From positions 558,001-622,000 of the forward strand of contig NZ_LT607734.1 in NCBI RefSeq assembly GCF_900095285.1: a DNA stretch of 64,000 bases, read 5' to 3'. This DNA comes from Fusobacterium gastrosuis (GTDB taxonomy: Bacteria > Fusobacteriota > Fusobacteriia > Fusobacteriales > Fusobacteriaceae). The notes under the pieces are model-generated. The model made no database searches. It worked only from the letters and a program-made list of their open reading frames with translations, and was not told the DNA's origin. A program made the position numbers and the translations under genes. Each line of letters opens with the position of its first letter. The stretch's first letter is position 1. This document shows, piece by piece, positions 18,172-27,293 of the stretch.

Positions 18172-18211
18172 GAGTTGAACAAGCTAATTTAGCTTATTTC
18201 CATTATTTTCT

Positions 18212-18856
18212 CTAACAAATCGTTCCTGCCCCAACGCTCAAATCCTCATTATATTCAAAAATTGTTTGTATAGCTATAGTAATTCCTTTGACTAAAATTT
18301 CGATTCCCATACTTCCAGTATTATTTTTATATACAACTTGCTCAGGTAAATATGGTATATGAATAAATCCTGATTTTTTATCCTTAAACTTTGTTTCTAA
18401 TAAATATCTAACGCCATAAAACACATGATTACAAACAAAAGTCCCTGCAGTATTAGAAATAGATACAGGTATTCCTGCTTTTTGAATTTCTTTTAACATA
18501 GCTTTAATTGGTAAGTTAGAAAAATATGCATCCTTTCCATTCTCAAATATTTTTTTATCTATTGGTTGATTTCCCTCATTATCAGGAATTCTGTAATCAT
18601 CTATATTTATAGCTACTCTTTCTATTGAAATATCTGTTCTACCTCCAGCCTGACCTATTGACAGAATATAATCTGGATTATAAGCATTTATTTCATCTTC
18701 TATTTTTTTTATAGATTTTTTCCAAACTGTAGGGATTTCTAAAATTTTTACTTCATTTTCTCCAATTTTCTTAGGTAATAATTTTATTACCTCCAAAGCT
18801 GGATTTATTTTTTCGCCACCAAAAGGATCAAATCCTGTAACAAGTATTTTTTTCAT
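18212..18856 (-). CDS. pcp: Pyrrolidone-carboxylate peptidase (pyroglutamyl peptidase I)
   Basis: Pcp removes N-terminal pyroglutamate from peptides in the cytoplasm. The catalytic triad of family C15 is visible: glutamate in [16 protein letters not shown], cysteine in [15 protein letters not shown] and histidine in [11 protein letters not shown]. The N-terminus [15 protein letters not shown] is the family signature. The length of 214 residues is typical. It has its own promoter. It fits a peptide- and glutamate-fermenting lifestyle, together with the divergently placed glutaminase gene. Confidence 0.96.
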   Translation of the reverse strand: MKKILVTGFDPFGGEKINPALEVIKLLPKKIGENEVKILEIPTVWKKSIKKIEDEINAYNPDYILSIGQAGGRTDISIERVAINIDDYRIPDNEGNQPIDKKIFENGKDAYFSNLPIKAMLKEIQKAGIPVSISNTAGTFVCNHVFYGVRYLLETKFKDKKSGFIHIPYLPEQVVYKNNTGSMGIEILVKGITIAIQTIFEYNEDLSVGAGTIC

Positions 18857-18897
18857 TTCTACTCTCCTTTTATTACTAATTTTATCTATTTTTATAA

Positions 18898-18926
18898 AGT
18901 ATATTTAATATATATTTTTTTGTAAA
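18898..18926 (-). promoter_or_regulatory. Promoter of pcp
   Basis: TTTACA and TATACT are separated by 17 bases on the minus strand, 42 bases before the pcp start codon. Confidence 0.7.
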
Positions 18927-19015
18927 GTTTTTTATACATTTACAAAAAATTGTTTTTATATATGCAATTAGCTTTATATTATTTATACAATCTATTATTA
19001 TTCTTAATAATACTA

Positions 19016-19044
19016 TTGACTTTATTTTTAAAAAACCATATAAT
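19016..19044 (+). promoter_or_regulatory. Promoter of glsA
   Basis: TTGACT and TATAAT with a 17-base spacer point towards glsA. The predicted leader is about 65 bases and begins with the repeated TATGTATT/GTATATGTATT stretch. No riboswitch-like structure was recognised. Confidence 0.8.
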
Positions 19045-19115
19045 TATTGCAAATAATGTATTTAGTATAGAATATATGTATTTATTCGGTATATGTATTC
19101 TAAAAGGTGGTTAAA

Positions 19116-20030
19116 ATGAAAGATTTGTTGGAAAGTTTAATTAAAAGAAATCAAATTTACACTAATGAGGGAACTGTAGCTAATTATATTCCGGAATTAG
19201 ATAAAGCTGATAAAAATGCTTTAGGAATTTTTGTTACAACAATAGATGGTCAGGAATATTTTGCTGGAGATTATAATTATAAATTTACAATTCAAAGTAT
19301 TTCAAAAGTAATATCGCTTATGTTAGCTATTTTAGACAATGGTGAAGAATATGTTTTTTCAAAAGTAGGAATGGAACCTAGTGGTGATCCCTTTAATTCA
19401 ATAAGAAAATTAGAAACTTCTAGCAGGAAAAAACCATATAATCCTATGATTAATGCTGGAGCAATAGCAGTGGCATCCATGATTAAAGGCAAATGTGAGC
19501 AAGAAAAATTCAACAGATTACTTAATTTTACTAAACTTATTACAGAAGATGATTCATTAGATTTAAACTATAAAATTTATTGTGGAGAGGCTGAAACAGG
19601 CTTTAAAAATGCTGCAATGGCATACTTTTTGAAAGGTGAAGGAATTATTGAAAACGATGTAAAAGAAGCTCTTAATATTTATTTTAAACAATGCTCCATC
19701 GAAGGGACTGCACAAACTATTTCAAAATTAGCCAAATTTTTGGCAAATGATGGTGTTCTTTCAAATGGTGAAAGAATTATTTCAACAAGAATTGCAAAAA
19801 TTATAAAAACTCTTATGGTCACTTGTGGAATGTATGATAGTTCAGGAGAATTTGCAGTTAGAGTCGGACTTCCATCAAAAAGTGGTGTAGGTGGTGGAAT
19901 CTGTACAGTTGTTCCTGGGAAAATGGGAATTGGTGTATTTGGTCCCGCACTTGATAAAAAAGGTAATTCTCTTGCTGGAGTACATCTTTTAGAAGATCTT
20001 TCCAATGAATTAGGTTTAAATATTTTTTAA
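19116..20030 (+). CDS. glsA: Glutaminase
   Basis: This 304-residue enzyme hydrolyses glutamine to glutamate and ammonia in the cytoplasm. It belongs to the serine-dependent beta-lactamase-like glutaminases. The Ser-x-x-Lys dyad is in QSISKVISL (Ser61, Lys64), and the conserved NPMINAGAIA, GYCAE-like CGEAE and GVGGGICTVVPGKMGIGVF segments are present. A GTG three codons earlier lies within the AGGTGG ribosome site, so the ATG at 19116 is the start. It is followed by a sodium:amino-acid symporter 41 bases downstream, which probably brings in the substrate or a related amino acid. Confidence 0.95.
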   Translation: MKDLLESLIKRNQIYTNEGTVANYIPELDKADKNALGIFVTTIDGQEYFAGDYNYKFTIQSISKVISLMLAILDNGEEYVFSKVGMEPSGDPFNSIRKLETSSRKKPYNPMINAGAIAVASMIKGKCEQEKFNRLLNFTKLITEDDSLDLNYKIYCGEAETGFKNAAMAYFLKGEGIIENDVKEALNIYFKQCSIEGTAQTISKLAKFLANDGVLSNGERIISTRIAKIIKTLMVTCGMYDSSGEFAVRVGLPSKSGVGGGICTVVPGKMGIGVFGPALDKKGNSLAGVHLLEDLSNELGLNIF

Positions 20031-20071
20031 AAATTTAATTTTAAATTTATATAAATATAAAAGGAGGTGAA

Positions 20072-21517
20072 GTGGCTATTGCATTTTGCAAAAAGCCCAC
20101 ACATATGTCTGCTGTTATTAGTTTAGTCAACACCTTAAATACTTATCTTTGGTCTTATATTCTTATCGCACTTTTAATATTTCTAGGTGCATTTTTTACT
20201 TTTAAATCTGGATTTATTCAATTTAGACTTTTTGGTGATATGTTTGCTCTTATTACAGGTAAATTAAATTCATTAAAAGATGGAGAAGCGAATTTAAAAG
20301 GACAAGTTTCTTCTTTTCAATCTTTTTGTATAAGCGTTGCATCTCATGTTGGAACTGGAAATCTTGCCGGTGTTGCTATCGCTGTTGCCACTGGTGGACC
20401 TGGAGCACTTTTTTGGATGTGGTTAATCGCTTTACTTGGTGGAGCTACAAGTTTAGTAGAAAATACTCTTGCTCAAGTTTATAAAGAAAAAGATGGTGAT
20501 GGATTTAGAGGAGGACCTGCTTATTATATCGAAAAAGCTTTAGGTCAAAAAGCACTTGGAAAATTTTTCTCAATTATTGTACTATTAACTTTTGCTTTTG
20601 CATTTAATACTATCCAAGCTAATACTATCGCTCAAGCTTTTGAAACTTCATTTAACATGGATGTTAAAATTGGTGGAGCTATAATTGCAGCTCTTACTGC
20701 CGCTGTTATATTTGGCGGTGTTCACAGAATTGCAAAATTTTCTGGAACTGTTGTTCCTGTAATGTCAATAGCTTATGTTATTGTTGCTATTTTTGTTCTT
20801 GCTGTAAACATAACAAAATTACCTAGTTTATTTGTATTAATCATAGAGAGTGCCTTTGGTATGAAACAAGTTGTTGGTGGGACTTTAGGATTCACTATAT
20901 TACAAGGAGTTAAAAGAGGTCTTTATTCAAATGAAGCCGGAATGGGATCTGCTCCTAACGCAGCTGCTACATCTAATGTTTCTCACCCTGTTAAACAAGG
21001 TTTATTGCAAGCATTTGGTGTTTTTGTTGATACAATCTTAATTTGTAGTGCTACTGGATTTATAGTTCTTCTTTATCCTGAATATAATACAATAGGTTTA
21101 AAAGGTATTCAATTAACACAAGTAGCTCTTTCTCACTCAGTTGGAGCTTGGGGAACTCACTTCATAACTTTCTGTATATTTTTATTTGCTTTTAGCTCTG
21201 TTATAGGGAATTATTACTATGGTGAAGTTAATTTAGAATTCTTGTTAAAAAATAAAATAATCATGTTTATATTTAGAGTGCTTGTTGTCATATTTGTTTA
21301 TATAGGCTCTATTATCCCATTAGGATTAGTTTGGGATGTAGGAGATGCATTTATGGGAATCATGGCATTGATAAATATTGTTGTTATAGCTTTACTTAGT
21401 CCACTTGCTATGACTATTATAAAAGACTATTATACACAAAGAAAAGATGGAAAAAATCCTGTATTCTATGCAAAAAATATTCCAAACTTAAAAAATACCG
21501 AATGTTGGAATGATTAA
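20072..21517 (+). CDS. Sodium:alanine/glycine (AGCS) family symporter
   Basis: This protein of up to 481 residues has about eleven membrane segments and the AGCS features SHVGTGNLAGVAIAVATGGPGALFWMW, GGPAYYIEKALG and GLYSNEAGMGSAPNAAATS. AGCS members import alanine, glycine or glutamine with Na+. Pairing with glsA makes glutamine a reasonable guess, but the substrate is not proven. The start is either GTG at 20072, four bases after AGGAGG, or ATG at 20105, which has no clear ribosome site; the GTG is preferred. A strong terminator follows. Confidence 0.92.
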   Translation: MAIAFCKKPTHMSAVISLVNTLNTYLWSYILIALLIFLGAFFTFKSGFIQFRLFGDMFALITGKLNSLKDGEANLKGQVSSFQSFCISVASHVGTGNLAGVAIAVATGGPGALFWMWLIALLGGATSLVENTLAQVYKEKDGDGFRGGPAYYIEKALGQKALGKFFSIIVLLTFAFAFNTIQANTIAQAFETSFNMDVKIGGAIIAALTAAVIFGGVHRIAKFSGTVVPVMSIAYVIVAIFVLAVNITKLPSLFVLIIESAFGMKQVVGGTLGFTILQGVKRGLYSNEAGMGSAPNAAATSNVSHPVKQGLLQAFGVFVDTILICSATGFIVLLYPEYNTIGLKGIQLTQVALSHSVGAWGTHFITFCIFLFAFSSVIGNYYYGEVNLEFLLKNKIIMFIFRVLVVIFVYIGSIIPLGLVWDVGDAFMGIMALINIVVIALLSPLAMTIIKDYYTQRKDGKNPVFYAKNIPNLKNTECWND

Positions 21518-21528
21518 AAAAATTTTTT

Positions 21529-21552
21529 AGTGGTCTAAATGACCACTTTTTT
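21529..21552 (+). terminator. Terminator of the glsA-symporter operon
   Basis: AGTGGTC and GACCACT pair across a 5-base loop and are followed by six T residues. Confidence 0.88.
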
Positions 21553-21613
21553 ATTGCTTTTATTTATTTCTTATTATAAAATATATAAAATTTAATTATA
21601 GGAGAAGATAAAT

Positions 21614-22775
21614 ATGACTAAATCAATGGCTACTATTTGTATTCACGGAAAAAAAGAGAGAAAAAATGTTGATAATACGGGTGCTGTGAGTTTTCCAATT
21701 TTTCAAAGTGCTACTTTTGTTCATCCAGAATTTGGTAAAAGTACTGGTTTTGATTATTCAAGATTACAAAATCCAACAAGAGAAGAACTAGAAAGAATAG
21801 TTGCCGACTTAGAAAATGGAATTGATGCTCTTGCGTTTTCAAGTGGAATGTCAGCTATCCATGCGTTAATAGATACATTATCTCCTGGAGATCATATCAT
21901 TGCAACAGACGATTTATATGGCGGTTCTACAAGACTTCTTATGAATATAGCAAATAAAAATGGAATAAAAATTACTTTTGTCGCTACAGATAAAATAGAA
22001 AATATAAAAAAAGAATTAAGAGAAAATACAAAATTAATATTTCTTGAAACTCCAACTAATCCTATGATGCAAGTTACTGATATCAAATCTGTTGTTGAGC
22101 TAGCTCATAAACATAATTGCATAGTTGCTGTTGATAATACTTTTTTAACACCTTATTTTCAAAGACCTTTAGATTTAGGAGCTGATGTCGTAATACACAG
22201 TGGAACTAAATATTTAGCAGGGCATAATGATACTCTTGCTGGATTTTTAGTTACAAATTGTAAAAAATGCAGTGAGAAGTTTAGATATATTATAAAAACA
22301 ACTGGAGCCTGTCTTGCCCCTTTTGATTCATGGCTTGTATTAAGAGGTATAAAAACTTTACATATTCGTATGGAACAACATCAAAAAAATGCCGTAGAAA
22401 TAGTTAAATGGTTAAACAACCAAAAAGCTATTACAAATGTTTACTATCCTGGACTTGAAAATAATTCAGCTCTTGAAATTTCAAAAAAAACAAAGTTCAG
22501 GTTTCGGAGCTATGATTTCTTTCCACGTTGATACTGAAGCGAGAACAAAACATATTCTAAAAAATATAAAGTTAATTAAGTTTGCAGAAAGTTTAGGTGG
22601 GGTCGAAAGTTTGATCACTTATCCTATGTACCAAACTCATGCAGATGTACCACTTGAAGATAGACTTGCAAGAGGTGTTAATGAGAGATTATTAAGATTT
22701 TCTGTTGGAATAGAAGATGTAAAAGATTTAATTGCAGACTTAGATTATGCTATTAATTTAAGTTTTGGGAGGTAA
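21614..22775 (+). pseudogene. Trans-sulfuration family PLP lyase, broken by a one-base frameshift
   Basis: The joined product would be about 386 residues of the Cys/Met-metabolism PLP family (cystathionine gamma-synthase, cystathionine lyase, methionine gamma-lyase). SSGMSAIHALIDTL, the PLP-phosphate region, and the Schiff-base lysine in IHSGTKYLAGHND are intact in the first frame. The frame is lost at a run of eight A (22483-22490), where the first frame would end at 22531 as FRSYDFFPR. Reading seven A continues as KKQSSGFGAMISFHVD and runs to the natural C-terminus LRFSVGIEDVKDLIADLD. It ends four bases before a second C-S lyase gene. The specific reaction cannot be assigned. It may be a true mutation, a slippage-rescued gene or a sequencing error. 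Confidence 0.82.
22483..22490 (+). other. Frameshift site in the C-S lyase gene (run of eight A)
   Basis: TC followed by eight A and CAAAG gives codons TCA-AAA-AAA-ACA. With seven A the codons become TCA-AAA-AAA-CAA, restoring the conserved GFGAMISF region. Confidence 0.8.
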
Positions 22776-22778
22776 ATT

Positions 22779-23945
22779 ATGTCAAAATATAATTTTAATA
22801 AAATAATTAACCGAAAAAATAGTGGAAGTTTAAAATATGATTTTGCAGTTGAAAGGGGAATGCCTAAAGATGTATTACCACTTTGGGTTGCTGATATGGA
22901 TTTTAAAACTGCTGACCCTATTTTAAAAACTCTTAAAAATGCTGTTGAACATGGAATTTTTGGGTATAACGAAGTTAAAAGGCCATATTTTTCTGCTATA
23001 CAAAACTGGTACAAAAAATACTTCAATTTTGAATTAAAAGAAGAATGGCTTTTGAAAACTCCTGGGGTTGTGTTTGCTTTAGCTATGGCTGTAAAAGCTT
23101 TCAGTAATAAAAATGATGGAGTTTTAATACAAGAGCCTGTCTACTATCCATTTAGAGAAGTTATAGAAGTTAATGAAAGAAAAGTTATTAATAATAAACT
23201 CATCTTAAAAAATGGAAAATATGAAATTGATTTTGAAAATTTTGAAAATTTGATTGTAGAAAACAATATTAAATTATTTTTACTATGTAATCCCCATAAT
23301 CCAGTTGGAAGAGCTTGGACTAAGGAAGAGCTAATTAAAATGGGAGAAATTTGTCTAAAACATAATGTAATGATTGTTAGTGATGAAATACATTGTGATT
23401 TCGTATTTAATAGTGATCATAAACTTTTCATTTCATTAAAACCTGAATTTGAAAAAATATCTATGATTTGTACGGCTCCAAGTAAAACATTTAATTTAGC
23501 TGGTTTACAAATTTCAAACATTTTTATTCCAGATAAAATTAATAGAAATAAATTTAAAAATGAAATAAATAAAAGTGGATATAGTCAACTAAATTCTTTA
23601 GGCTTAGTTGCTTGTCAAGCTGCTTATGAACATGGTGAAGAATGGCTTTCAGAATTAAAAAAATATTTGATAGATAACTTAAACTTTGTGAGAACTTATT
23701 TAAAAGAAAATTTACCTAAAATCCATCTAATTGAACCTGAAGCAACTTATTTGGTATGGCTTGATTTTAGAGAATTAGGTTCCCCTGATGAAGTTAATAA
23801 TAAAATAGTTAATGATGCAAAACTTTGGCTTGACAGAGGTGAAATGTTTGGTGAGTCCGGGGCAGGTTTTCAAAGAATTAATATTGCTTGTCCTAGAGCT
23901 ACTTTAAAGGAAGCTTTAGATAGACTTAAAAAAGTTTTCAGTTAA
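22779..23945 (+). CDS. PatB/MalY-type aminotransferase, putative C-S beta-lyase
   Basis: This 388-residue fold-type I PLP enzyme matches the MalY/PatB group, which cleaves cystathionine or cysteine by beta-elimination to give pyruvate, ammonia and a thiol or H2S. Signatures are LPLWVADMDF near residue 36, TPGVVFALAMAVKAF, NPHNPVGRAW, SDEIHCDF and the PLP lysine in APSKTFNLAG. The final GFQRINIACPRATLKEAL is also typical. It follows the frameshifted lyase at four bases, so the two form an operon for sulfur amino-acid breakdown. Fusobacteria are known H2S producers through such enzymes; the substrate of this one is not shown by sequence. Confidence 0.88.
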   Translation: MSKYNFNKIINRKNSGSLKYDFAVERGMPKDVLPLWVADMDFKTADPILKTLKNAVEHGIFGYNEVKRPYFSAIQNWYKKYFNFELKEEWLLKTPGVVFALAMAVKAFSNKNDGVLIQEPVYYPFREVIEVNERKVINNKLILKNGKYEIDFENFENLIVENNIKLFLLCNPHNPVGRAWTKEELIKMGEICLKHNVMIVSDEIHCDFVFNSDHKLFISLKPEFEKISMICTAPSKTFNLAGLQISNIFIPDKINRNKFKNEINKSGYSQLNSLGLVACQAAYEHGEEWLSELKKYLIDNLNFVRTYLKENLPKIHLIEPEATYLVWLDFRELGSPDEVNNKIVNDAKLWLDRGEMFGESGAGFQRINIACPRATLKEALDRLKKVFS

Positions 23946-23976
23946 ATTTTATGCAGTAATACTGTCTGTGTATAAA

Positions 23977-24020
23977 AAAATGGCATTAAAATAAGAATTT
24001 TCACATTTTAATGCCATTTT
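23977..24020. terminator. Bidirectional terminator between the patB-like gene and citF
   Basis: AAAATGGCATTAAAAT and ATTTTAATGCCATTTT form a perfect 16-bp stem with a 12-base loop, with T-rich sequence on both sides. It separates the two convergent operons. Confidence 0.88.
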
Positions 24021-24025
24021 TATTT

Positions 24026-25576
24026 TTACTCTTTTATTTTTTTGATAACATCAATTATAGAACCATCTCTATATTCAACTATACCAACTATTTCATCAGT
24101 AAATTCTATTGCTTCTGGTTTTCCAGTTAATTTTTCTGCTAACTCTTTCATCTCATGTATAGTTTTTAAATTCAAACCTGCTTTAGTGAATCTATCTATT
24201 AAATCTTGTCTTCTAGGATTTACAACTATTCCATAATCGGTACAAATAACATCAACTGCTTCTCCCGGTGTACATACAGTCGTTACTTTATCAACAATTA
24301 TTGGAATTCTTGCTCTCATAAGTGGAGCTAAGATAACACTCATCTTTGCACCAACAGCTGTATCTTGATGTCCTCCAACAGCTTCATTTATAACTCCATT
24401 TGACTTTGTCATAACATTTACATTAAAATCTGTATCTATTTCTAATGCCCCTAACATAACAAAATCTAAATTATTTACTGCTGGACCTGGTGTGTTTGGA
24501 TTTGCATAAAATGATGCACTTATTTCATAATGTTTAGGATTTACTGCTATTGATCTTGCTGCATCCAAATCGAATGATTGTGTATCAAATAGTGCATCCA
24601 TTAATCCTTGTTCATGCAAGTCTACTAATGGACCAGTTATTCCTCCAATCCCTAATGATGCTTTTATTCCTTGTTTAATCATTTCCTCTTTTAAATATTT
24701 TGTAACAGCTAAACTTGCTCCACCAGCACCAGTTTGGTAAACAAATCCATCTTTAAAATATCCTGAATGAATCATGGCATCAAAAGCGTTCTTAGCTATC
24801 AATAAATCTCTTGGATTTTTTGTTTCTCTAACAGCACCAGAAACTATTTTTTTAGGATCTCCTATGCTTTCAACAACTACAACTGCATCAACCATTGTTT
24901 GATCAATACTTGCTGGTAAATTTGGGAATGGAACTAAATTATCAGTTACAGCAATAACATAATCCGCATATTGAGCATCAACTTTTGCATATCCTAATGA
25001 ACCACAAGCACTTTTCCCAGTTCTTCCATTCATATTTCCCATTTCATCACAACTAGGTGCTGCTAAAAATGTAACATCTATATGAAGTTCCCCATCTTCA
25101 ACTGCTCTCGCTCTACCACCATGACTTCTTATGACAACTGGTTTTTTTAAAATTCCTTTAGAAATTTCATCTCCTAATGGTGAACGAAGCCCACTTGATT
25201 GAATTCCAGTTACAACACCACTTTTTATGTGCCCAATAACTGGTTCATGACAAGTTCCTAAAGAACTTGGTGCCAATGTAATATCTTTAATTCCCATCTT
25301 AGCTATTGTATCTAACACCATATTTACAACAGCATCTCCATTTCTCATATGGTGATGGAAAGATATAGTCATTCCATCTTTTAACCCAGATTTTTTTATA
25401 GCTTCCTCTAAAGTTTCAATGATTTTTTTCTCTTGTTGAACCCTCATTCTTAATTTTGCCCCTGCTTTTTTCTTTTCAGGTTTTATTGCATCTACACCTT
25501 TAAATGGAACTAATTCTCCAAACCCTTCTATATATTCAGGGATTTCTCTTCCAACTGCATTAACATTATATTTCAT
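24026..25576 (-). CDS. citF: Citrate lyase alpha subunit (citrate:acetyl-ACP transferase)
   Basis: CitF transfers citrate onto the acyl carrier subunit, releasing acetate, the first step of anaerobic citrate cleavage. The 516-residue sequence matches the family throughout: NAVGREIPEYIEGFGELVPF at the start, the FHHHMRNGD and TLAPSSLG segments, and SHGGRARAVEDGELHIDV. The catalytic-region glutamate is probably in NEAVGGHQDTAVGAK. The start overlaps the citE stop (TAATG). It is the last gene of the citrate operon and ends at the shared terminator. Confidence 0.96.
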   Translation of the reverse strand: MKYNVNAVGREIPEYIEGFGELVPFKGVDAIKPEKKKAGAKLRMRVQQEKKIIETLEEAIKKSGLKDGMTISFHHHMRNGDAVVNMVLDTIAKMGIKDITLAPSSLGTCHEPVIGHIKSGVVTGIQSSGLRSPLGDEISKGILKKPVVIRSHGGRARAVEDGELHIDVTFLAAPSCDEMGNMNGRTGKSACGSLGYAKVDAQYADYVIAVTDNLVPFPNLPASIDQTMVDAVVVVESIGDPKKIVSGAVRETKNPRDLLIAKNAFDAMIHSGYFKDGFVYQTGAGGASLAVTKYLKEEMIKQGIKASLGIGGITGPLVDLHEQGLMDALFDTQSFDLDAARSIAVNPKHYEISASFYANPNTPGPAVNNLDFVMLGALEIDTDFNVNVMTKSNGVINEAVGGHQDTAVGAKMSVILAPLMRARIPIIVDKVTTVCTPGEAVDVICTDYGIVVNPRRQDLIDRFTKAGLNLKTIHEMKELAEKLTGKPEAIEFTDEIVGIVEYRDGSIIDVIKKIKE

Positions 25577-26469
25577 TATTCAGCCTCCCTATAAACCCCA
25601 CTGGCTTTTGCTAATTCTAATACTCTATATGCTCTTGTTATGATTGGTCCATCAACCATTCTTCCATCTACACTTATAACTCCAGAACCTTTTGCTTCAG
25701 CTTCTTTAGCTCCATTTATAATTCTAATTGATTTCTCAATTTCTTTTTGAGTTGGAGTATATACTTCATGTACTATTTGAACTTGCTTAGGATGAATACA
25801 TGATTTTCCATCAAACCCTAAATCTTTAATAAATTGTACTTCTTCTCTGAAACCTTCCAAATTATTTACATCTGCATAAACAGTATCAAAGCAATAAATT
25901 CCAGCATTTCTTGCTGCTAAAACTATTGCTTCTCTTGCATAGTACAGTTCCCAACCATGCTTACTTCTAGTAGTTTTCAAGTTAGTTACATAGTCTTCTG
26001 CTCCTAAAGCTATCCCCATCATTCTTGGACTTGCAAGTGCTATTTCTTTTGCATTTAAAACTCCTGTTGCAGACTCAATAGCTGCCATTATTAGCGTTTC
26101 TCCTTCTCTGCCACATTCTTTTTCTGCCTCAGTTATAAGTCTATCTACTTCGATAATTTCTGCGGCCGTATCAGTTTTAGGTAATCTTATAACTTGTACT
26201 CCAGCTTTTACTGCTGCCTTTATATCGTGCTTTCCAAATGGAGTGTCCAATCCATTTACTCTTACAACAGTTTCTGTTTTTCCATAATCTATTGTTTTTA
26301 ATGCTTCATATACTAAAAATCTTGCAGCATCTTTTTGATTTACACTTGTTGCATCTTCTAGGTCTATCATTATTGAATCTGGACCATATATATGAGCATC
26401 TGTTATCATACCTGGGTTATTTGCAGGTAAAAACATCATTGTTCTTCTTAATCTATCTTTTACTGCCAT
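25576..26469 (-). CDS. citE: Citrate lyase beta subunit (citryl-ACP lyase)
   Basis: CitE cleaves citryl-ACP to acetyl-ACP and oxaloacetate. This 297-residue TIM-barrel protein of the HpcH/HpaI family has RRTMMFLPANNPGM at the start, MIDLEDATSVNQKD (metal-binding Glu/Asp), RVNGLDTPFG, and the ALGAEDYVTNL and GKSCIHPKQV motifs. It lies nine bases after citD and overlaps citF by one base. Confidence 0.96.
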   Translation of the reverse strand: MAVKDRLRRTMMFLPANNPGMITDAHIYGPDSIMIDLEDATSVNQKDAARFLVYEALKTIDYGKTETVVRVNGLDTPFGKHDIKAAVKAGVQVIRLPKTDTAAEIIEVDRLITEAEKECGREGETLIMAAIESATGVLNAKEIALASPRMMGIALGAEDYVTNLKTTRSKHGWELYYAREAIVLAARNAGIYCFDTVYADVNNLEGFREEVQFIKDLGFDGKSCIHPKQVQIVHEVYTPTQKEIEKSIRIINGAKEAEAKGSGVISVDGRMVDGPIITRAYRVLELAKASGVYREAE

Positions 26470-26478
26470 TTTTTCCTC

Positions 26479-26763
26479 CTAAAATTTGAAATCAGTTGAT
26501 TCTGCCGCTCTAAATATTGCAGCTTTTGTTCTTGCTCTAAGAGCATAGTCTAATGCCCCTTTGTCAACAACTTTTATAATAGCATTTTTTACCCCTAACT
26601 CTTCAGCAGTTTTTGTCACTGTCGCTATTATTTGTTTCCCAAATTGTCTTTTAACAGAGCTTGTTAAATCAATTACTATTCCACCTTCTTGAGCAGGCTC
26701 AACAGTTATCATAGCATCACTAGATTCCATTGTTCCAGCAATACCTACAGTCTTTAAAAGCAT
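26479..26763 (-). CDS. citD: Citrate lyase acyl carrier protein (gamma subunit)
   Basis: CitD carries the 2'-(5''-phosphoribosyl)-3'-dephospho-CoA arm of citrate lyase. The 94-residue protein has the attachment region AGTMESSDAMITVEP, with the modified serine expected at Ser14 of the ESSD segment. The length is normal. It is nine bases before citE. Confidence 0.95.
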   Translation of the reverse strand: MLLKTVGIAGTMESSDAMITVEPAQEGGIVIDLTSSVKRQFGKQIIATVTKTAEELGVKNAIIKVVDKGALDYALRARTKAAIFRAAESTDFKF

Positions 26764-26772
26764 ATTTACCTC

Positions 26773-27288
26773 CTATTTTAAAATCTTTATTTGACATATT
26801 TCCATAATAGCAAGTGCTTTTTTATGGCTTTCTTCAGTTACACCAGCACAAGCTTTACTATCAACTATTATTTTTGCTTCTGGTAAGAAGCTTTTTATGA
26901 GTATCACATTGGACACTACACAAATATCTGTACAAAGTCCTATAATTTCTATACTTTCTATTTTTTTATTTTTATCCAAATCTGAAAGGTATTTAGCTAA
27001 ATCAAGCGAAGCAAAATTTTTCTTTTCAAAAATTTTACATCCACTTTTATAAATTCCATCTCTAATTTTCCAACCTTCACTTCCTTTTTTACAATGAATA
27101 ATCGGAAGATTATTTCCTTCAAGTGTTTTTAGATAATTATCATCATGCGTATCCATAGTAAATACTACTTCACCATCAAATTCATCAATTTTATTTTTCA
27201 CATAAGGAAGAATTTTTACAGCTTCTTCTGTTCCTAAACTTCCATCTATAAAATCATTTTGAATATCTATAACGACTAATATTTTCAT
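26773..27288 (-). CDS. Isochorismatase-family cysteine hydrolase (nicotinamidase-like)
   Basis: This 171-residue protein belongs to the isochorismatase/nicotinamidase family. The catalytic Asp is in DIQNDFIDG (Asp8), the Lys is probably in FEKKNFAS, and the nucleophile Cys is in GLCTDICVVSNV. TMDTHDDNYLKTLEG gives the Asp and His that bind metal in nicotinamidases, so a nicotinamidase-type amidase is the best guess. It lies inside the citrate operon, nine bases upstream of citD and five bases after citG, which is unusual. A role in citrate lyase or its CoA-derived prosthetic group is only speculation. Confidence 0.8.
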   Translation of the reverse strand: MKILVVIDIQNDFIDGSLGTEEAVKILPYVKNKIDEFDGEVVFTMDTHDDNYLKTLEGNNLPIIHCKKGSEGWKIRDGIYKSGCKIFEKKNFASLDLAKYLSDLDKNKKIESIEIIGLCTDICVVSNVILIKSFLPEAKIIVDSKACAGVTEESHKKALAIMEICQIKILK

Positions 27289-27293
27289 TTATA

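Noticed and set aside
18182..18196. AAGCTAAATTAGCTT palindrome between pcp and the ClC promoter, considered as a terminator
   Set aside because: The effective stem is only five pairs and no T run follows, so it is too weak to call.
19045..19115. Possible riboswitch in the glsA leader
   Set aside because: The stretch is short, AT-rich and shows no stable helices or conserved riboswitch core.
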